Source: Kitasatospora indigofera (GTDB lineage Bacteria; Actinomycetota; Actinomycetes; Streptomycetales; Streptomycetaceae). From it: DNA of 64,000 nt. The stretch covers positions 191,321-255,320 of the forward strand of contig NZ_BNBO01000003.1 of NCBI RefSeq assembly GCF_014655955.1, in the 5' to 3' direction. The position numbers were made by a program, and so were the translations under genes. The notes beneath the pieces are model-generated. The model was not told the origin of the DNA. It worked only from the letters and a program-made list of their open reading frames with translations, and did not search any database. How positions within the stretch are numbered: the first letter of the stretch is position 1; the number at the start of each line of letters is the position of its first letter. This document shows positions 60,901 to 64,000 of this stretch, piece by piece.

Positions 60901-61054
60901 GGTCCAGCTCGGTGCTGCGGAAGACGATGTCGGCCCCGGCCACGCCGAGGACGGGCAACGCGACCATCGCGACGACCAGGGCGCTGCGGCCCTTGGCGCG
61001 CAGGGCGTCGCGGCGGGCGATGCGCAGGGCGACCCGCCAGGCGGTGAGCTTCAC
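57914..61054 (-). CDS. FtsX/MacB-type ABC transporter permease
   Basis: A 1046-residue protein of the duplicated FtsX permease type with about ten membrane segments: one at the N-terminus, a group near residues 310-480 and further ones at the C-terminus. Between the two FtsX units are large extracytoplasmic domains, and a Pro/Ser/Ala-rich linker (SPSASPSPSASPSPT and similar, about 695-780). Such permeases with a MacB/LolD-type ATPase move lipoproteins, lipids or peptides out of the membrane, or sense antibiotics. Its GTG overlaps the ATPase stop (GTGA). The DNA of the linker (58659-58717) is made of near-identical 18-base repeats, which could change in number. Confidence 0.88.
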   Translation of the reverse strand: MKLTAWRVALRIARRDALRAKGRSALVVAMVALPVLGVAGADIVFRSTELDPGERVVRTMGQADAEIRLSGAGRTVLQEPDPREGSTSDGPEQGKPLTAQQKRSQETPPATLVRELLPAGSTLVPLTDGPYISTTSADGLLLVQTSEADLADPVWRGRITVLEGRVPAASHEIAVTRDFLDRAHLKIGDRTSPRGLEQTPYTITAAVEYPDELNSATLIGRPGELVAPLSALPGARQSGRTTPAEQEQHWLVKLPQGAVLDWPKVMELNTYGFTAASRSVLLDPPARSEVPYYVQMDQQGGGGEYFDRTAVVIMATVAGMALLEIVLLAGPAFAVGARRSRRQLGLLAAGGGERAHIRSVVLGGGVVLGIAGAAAGLVVAVGLVAVLRPWAEQYAGRRFGHFDVQPLDLLAVMGIGLVTGLLAAVVPAVQASRQDVVSALTGRGSVKPPSKRLAALGLLMLAGGAALALLGSTAGIGSRSLAVLGGSMIAELGMVALAPMLVGLFGRIGGRLPLGPRLALRDSVRHRGRTAPAVAAVMAAVAGSVAVGVYSASSDEQNRREYVASAPAGAVTLAAGWGPAADGKLLPQLRTAVDSNLGGLGPRADVQRVNYMGDCHASMGGGCGSVDVSVPKELRCPAEDRDLAPASTPEQFRELRKDPRCRENATSFRGGPFGPVQVGDSTLLHNLFALHDPAAEQALAAGKALVFDPKYLKDGKITLDLTEPYGDESPGPDASPSSGGASPAAGSPAPAASAAGSAAASAPAAGKPAAPSPAASPAKSPSAGPSPSASPSPSASPSPTAAESAPAGAAVPPGGGGTGTAGPLHRPAVHQVTVDAVLVTTPVPVTYSQAVIAPAVVQRLGLTSTDAGSVWLPESSPGDASEQKALAAVTRISEGVQFEVERGYRAEGDLVTLALTGFAALVALGAAGIATGLAAADSQRDLTTLAAVGAAPRIRRTLSGFQCGVIAAMGAVLGTVCGVVPAVALRKVEGLAAPYPGMGPEEAVDRTVVVFPWMTMGITLVVLPVVAVALAALLTRSRIALLRTSG

Positions 61055-61827
61055 TCCTGCACCGGGCCCTTCACGCTGTTGGTCGCGGCGGAGACCAGCA
61101 GGCTGGCGGCGTCCTGGCTGACGCTCTCGTCGACCATCCGGCCGTCCCGCAGGAAGACCACGCGGTCCGCCCAGGCGGCGTGCCTGGCCTCGTGGGTGAC
61201 CATCATGGCGGCGGCGCCGGCGTCGCAGCGGGCCCGCAGGACGGCGAGCACCGACTCGCCGGTGGTGGAGTCGAGGGCGCCGGTGGGCTCGTCGGCGAGG
61301 ACGAGGCGGCGGTCGCCGATCAGGGCGCGGGCGATCGCGACCCGCTGCTGCTGGCCGCCGGACATGTCGTCGGGGAAGCGGTCGGCGAGCTCCGGGATGC
61401 CGAGTTCCTCCAGGGCGGCGATCGCCTCGCGGCGGGCCGCCCGGCCGGAGACGCCGTCCAGCTCGCGGGGCAGCGAGATGTTCTCGGCGGCGGTCAGCGC
61501 GGGTATCAGGTTGTAGTCCTGGAAGACGTAGCCGATCGAGCGCCGGCGCACCCGGGCGAGGTCCTTGCGGGAGAGCCCGCCGAGGGCCACGCCCTCGACC
61601 AGCACCTGACCGCCGGTCGGGGTGTCCAGGCCGCCGGCCAGGGTGAGCAGGGTGGACTTGCCGGAGCCGGAGGGCCCCATCACGGCGACGAACTCGCCGG
61701 GGTGCACCACGAGGTCGACCCCGCGCAGGGCCTGGACCTCGGAGGCCCCCTGCCCGTGCACCCGGGTGACGTGGTCCAGGTGCAGCACCGCGCCCGTCGT
61801 GTTCCTGGTCGGATCGCTGTCGGTCAC
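61051..61827 (-). CDS. MacB/LolD-type ABC transporter ATPase
   Basis: A 258-residue ATPase. Walker A is GPSGSGKST, the Q-loop is YVFQDYNLIP, the signature is MSGGQQQR, Walker B is LVLADEPTGAL and the H-loop is MMVTHEARHA. This type energises FtsX-like permeases, and the permease follows with a GTGA overlap. GTG 61827 has GGGGG and AAACA upstream. The PadR gene 410 bases upstream in the same direction is the likely regulator. Confidence 0.94.
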   Translation of the reverse strand: MTDSDPTRNTTGAVLHLDHVTRVHGQGASEVQALRGVDLVVHPGEFVAVMGPSGSGKSTLLTLAGGLDTPTGGQVLVEGVALGGLSRKDLARVRRRSIGYVFQDYNLIPALTAAENISLPRELDGVSGRAARREAIAALEELGIPELADRFPDDMSGGQQQRVAIARALIGDRRLVLADEPTGALDSTTGESVLAVLRARCDAGAAAMMVTHEARHAAWADRVVFLRDGRMVDESVSQDAASLLVSAATNSVKGPVQE

Positions 61828-62237
61828 TGTTTCCCCCTCGTGGGTCGGACTGTGGGTACGGGCTCGGGTTCGAGCCGGTGGGAGCGCGCCGGCCCGGTGT
61901 GGCCGGGCCGCGGCTCGTGCGGTCGGGTGGCCGCGGGGCGGCCGGCCGGCTCCGCGGGCCGGGCTGCCGGGCGGCGGATGCCGGGGCGGCGGCCCGGCGG
62001 GCGGGCGGAAGGTCGACGGCCTCGGCGCGGGGCGCCGGCGGCCGGGGCCGGGCTCCGGGTTCGGGGCTGCGGGTTCGGGGCCGGGGCTGCGGGTTCGTGC
62101 TGCGGGCGCCGCGGTCGGGCCGGGCGCCGGACGCGCGGTCGGGACGCCGGGGCCGGGCCCCGGGCGCCGGGTCCGGGTCCGGGTCCGGGTCCGGAAGGGA
62201 GCGGGTACCGGTCAGGAAGCGAGCGGGTGAGGCCGGC
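61828..62237. other. Intergenic region with GC-rich microsatellites
   Basis: No gene is supported. It holds imperfect repeats of GGTTCGGGGCTGC-like units (about 62056-62110) and about four and a half copies of a CCGGGT hexamer (62168-62194). The promoter of the ABC operon must lie here; no convincing hexamers were found. Confidence 0.45.
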
Positions 62238-62888
62238 TCAGCCTCTGAAAACGCGGCGGCCGGCGCGGACGGCGGGCGCGTCCTTCGCCGGCTCCGGCCC
62301 GCCACGGGGTGCCTCGGGCTCCGGCCGCGCGGCGCGGGCCTCGGCGTGCTGGGCGAGCCGGGTCTCGCAGTGGTCCAGCCAGCGCACCTCCGCCTCGGCC
62401 TGGAAGATCAGCTGGTCGAGGACGAGCAGCCAGGCGAGGTCGGAGCCGTCGTCGCGGCCGGCCTTCGGGCCGCTCTCCCCGGCCAGCGCGCGGCCCTTGA
62501 GCCGGGTGTAGTCCTGGAGCGCCTTGATGCTGTGCCGGCGCTGGCTCTGCACGACGGCGGGCACGTCCACCCCCGGGACGGTCACCGCCATGGCCAGCTT
62601 GATCGCCAGTTCGTCCCGGGGCGGGTTGGTCCTGGGCACCGGGGTGTCGAACCAGTTGCGCAGTTCTGCGCGTCCCTCCTCGGTGACGGCGTAGAACTGG
62701 TGCCCCTCCTCGTCCTCGCCGGCGGGGACCACCAGGCCGTCACGCTCCAGACGTCCGAGCGTGGTGTAGACCTGCCCGACGTTGAGCGGCCAGGTCGATC
62801 CGGTGCGCGCCTCGAACTCGGCGCGCAGTTGGTAGCCGTAGCGGGGGCCTTGGTCGAGCAGGGCCAGCAGACCGTGACGAATGGACAT
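62238..62888 (-). CDS. PadR-family transcriptional regulator
   Basis: A 216-residue repressor. The winged helix is LLALLDQGPRYGYQLRAEFEARTG, TWPLNVGQVYTTLGRLERDGLV and GRAELRNWF. The C-terminal half is helical and charged (Vir-C-like) with two Trp, and forms the dimer domain. PadR proteins commonly control neighbouring multidrug or ABC exporter genes, as here. A 26-bp palindrome overlaps its start codon, indicating autorepression; TATACA (62902-62897) ends eight bases before the ATG, so the mRNA is probably leaderless. Confidence 0.93.
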   Translation of the reverse strand: MSIRHGLLALLDQGPRYGYQLRAEFEARTGSTWPLNVGQVYTTLGRLERDGLVVPAGEDEEGHQFYAVTEEGRAELRNWFDTPVPRTNPPRDELAIKLAMAVTVPGVDVPAVVQSQRRHSIKALQDYTRLKGRALAGESGPKAGRDDGSDLAWLLVLDQLIFQAEAEVRWLDHCETRLAQHAEARAARPEPEAPRGGPEPAKDAPAVRAGRRVFRG

Positions 62889-62911
62889 ACCGAGTATGTA
62901 TACCCGGTATG
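62886..62911 (-). promoter_or_regulatory. PadR operator overlapping promoter and start codon
   Basis: A 26-bp near-perfect palindrome with arms CATACCG and CGGTATG around AT-rich ATAC/GTAT core repeats. It includes the putative -10 (62902-62897) and the ATG (62888-62886) of padR, so binding would block both transcription and, in a leaderless mRNA, the start site. Confidence 0.85.
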
Positions 62912-63117
62912 CCCTCCGCGCTCAAGCCACGTCCGCGCCTCCCGCCCGCCCCGTGGCCACCACGGCCCGCCCCGCCGCCGGTCGCGACGCCGGTGGCGCC
63001 ACCGGCCCCGCCACCGGTCACGGCACCGGTCACGCCACCGCCCCGTCGTCCGCCGATCGCCCTCCCGTCGCCCGCCGATTCCCGGCCCGGCGCGCCGACC
63101 CGGTAGCGTCGTGCGGT

Positions 63118-64000
63118 GTGAGCCAGTTGCGCATCGCCACCTTCAACCTGTTGCACGGTCAGCCGCTGGCCCCCGACGGCAGCCCGCTGGACCTCCCACC
63201 GACGGCCGAGGACCCGCTCGCCGAGGCGATCGCCGGGCTGGACGCCGACGTGCTGGCGATCCAGGAGGTGGACCGGTACCAGGAGCGGTCCGGCCTGGTC
63301 GACCAGGCCGCCGTCGCCGCCAAGGCGATGGGCGCCGCCGACTGGCGCTTCGCCGCCGCCCTGCACGGCCGCCCCGCCCCGGTGGCCGGCTGGGTGCAGG
63401 ACCGCCCGGTCGGCGGCCTTCAGGTGTACGGCCCGGGCGAGGTCGGCACCGCCACCGACCTGCCCTCGTACGGCACGGCGCTGCTCACCCGGCTGCCGGT
63501 GCACCACTGGCGGGCCCGCCGGTTCGCGCCGGCGCCGTTCGGCCTGCCGCTGCGGGTGGCCGGCCGGCGCGGCCTCACCCCCGTGCCGGACGAGCCGCGG
63601 GCGGCGCTGGCCGCCGTGCTGGAGGGCGAGCGCGGACCGTTCACCGTGGTCGCCGCGCACCTGTCCTTCGTGCCGGGCTGGAACATGGCGCAGCTGGCCG
63701 GCATCCGCCGGTGGATCGCCGACCTGCCGCAGCCCTACCTGGTGCTGGGCGACTTCAACCTGATCGGCGCGGTGCCGCGGACAGTGCTCGGCGGGGCCAC
63801 CGCGCTGGAGCGCTCCGGCCCGCGCCGGATCCGCGAGCTGCGGGCCGCCCGCCGGGCCCGGCCGGTCCTCGCGGAGCCGCGCCGGCGCCGGGTGCGCGAG
63901 CCGAGGGCGCGGCTGCAGGGCTGGCACGACCTGGCCAGGATCCCCACCTACCCCTCGCACCGGCCGGCCGTGCAGTTCGACCACGTGCTCGCCGTCGGGG
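63118..64000 (+). CDS. Endonuclease/exonuclease/phosphatase family protein (partial)
   Basis: The frame opens at GTG 63118 and runs off the right edge, with about 294 residues visible. IATFNLLHG, IQEVDRYQERSG, GDFNLIG, FTVVAAHLSF and PSHRPAVQFDHVL are the EEP catalytic blocks, with the metal-binding Glu, the Asp-Asn pair and the C-terminal His. Substrates of this family range from DNA to phospholipids and sugar phosphates; the gene is too general to assign. TAGCGT (63104-63109) ends eight bases before the start, so the mRNA may be leaderless. Confidence 0.85.
   Translation, partial: MSQLRIATFNLLHGQPLAPDGSPLDLPPTAEDPLAEAIAGLDADVLAIQEVDRYQERSGLVDQAAVAAKAMGAADWRFAAALHGRPAPVAGWVQDRPVGGLQVYGPGEVGTATDLPSYGTALLTRLPVHHWRARRFAPAPFGLPLRVAGRRGLTPVPDEPRAALAAVLEGERGPFTVVAAHLSFVPGWNMAQLAGIRRWIADLPQPYLVLGDFNLIGAVPRTVLGGATALERSGPRRIRELRAARRARPVLAEPRRRRVREPRARLQGWHDLARIPTYPSHRPAVQFDHVLAVG

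Noticed and set aside
57914..62305. A 1463-codon minus-strand frame extending past the permease start
   Set aside because: Upstream of 61054 it is low-complexity antisense-like sequence through the ATPase gene and intergenic repeats. The GTG at 61054 overlapping the ATPase stop is the real start.
62909..63106. Plus-strand Pro-rich 65-codon frame divergent from padR
   Set aside because: Almost only Pro/Ala/Arg, no ribosome-binding site, and its start lies inside the PadR operator.
1..64000. CRISPR arrays, insertion sequences, prophage or integrase genes
   Set aside because: No regularly spaced repeats of suitable length and no transposase, integrase or phage structural proteins were seen on either strand.

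Overview
The window is a 64-kb stretch of a high-GC actinobacterial chromosome, almost certainly Streptomycetaceae (Streptomyces or Kitasatospora). The grounds are extreme G/C at third codon positions, many GTG starts, GTGA/ATGA stop-start overlaps, and lineage-typical genes: sigR-rsrA, a wblC-type WhiB gene, UvrD2, mycoredoxin, a conservon fragment, UPF0182 and catR. The gene order resembles what I remember of the sigR-wblC part of the S. coelicolor chromosome; no search was run. It is mostly core chromosome, with no insertion sequence, prophage, CRISPR array or rRNA seen.

Layout. 1-5.3 kb: a leftward exopolysaccharide-type operon (processive GT2 synthase, GH26-like lipoprotein, GT39 membrane glycosyltransferase, and a further gene cut by the edge). 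5.7-12.3 kb: a membrane protein, nrdAB behind tandem NrdR-box-like sites and a cobalamin riboswitch, and an acyltransferase-3. 12.4-19.3 kb: peptide deformylase, a TPR protein, an HD-GYP/degenerate HD-GYP membrane pair, and rsrA-sigR with a consensus sigma-R autoregulatory promoter. 19.4-25.7 kb: alpha/beta hydrolase, SRAP protein, M50-like protease, aroA, rsgA, SMR transporter, hisN. 25.9-30.3 kb: NIT sensor kinase plus DUF742 protein (half a conservon), then divergent katA/catR with a CatR-type operator. 30.5-42.6 kb: Sel1-repeat protein, initiator tRNA, UPF0182, PPA1309-like protein, PDZ-Lon protease, moaE, an epimerase-like protein, a DUF2342 zincin-like protein and a NUDIX hydrolase.

42.8-49.5 kb: two AIM24 proteins and a TerD-AIM24 fusion, a YgjP-type metallopeptidase, an orphan ThiF/ocin-like protein and an ABC1 kinase. 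49.7-54.1 kb: a coiled-coil protein, wblC, an atypical orphan gene behind a WblC-type promoter, uvrD2, and mycoredoxin with a second consensus sigma-R promoter. 54.1-64 kb: GntR regulator, nudC, M20 peptidase, a MacB-like ABC exporter with a PadR regulator whose operator covers its own start codon, and a partial EEP phosphatase.

Stress control links much of the window. Thiol-oxidative stress acts through sigR/rsrA and mrx, peroxide through catR/katA, ribosome-targeting antibiotics probably through wblC, and dNTP supply through NrdR and B12. Many genes also have a -10-like hexamer only 6-8 nt before the start codon, which suggests leaderless mRNAs. The loci most worth testing are the TerD-AIM24/AIM24/AIM24 operon, the orphan gene and hairpin between the WblC-type promoter and wblC, and the coupled HD-GYP pair.
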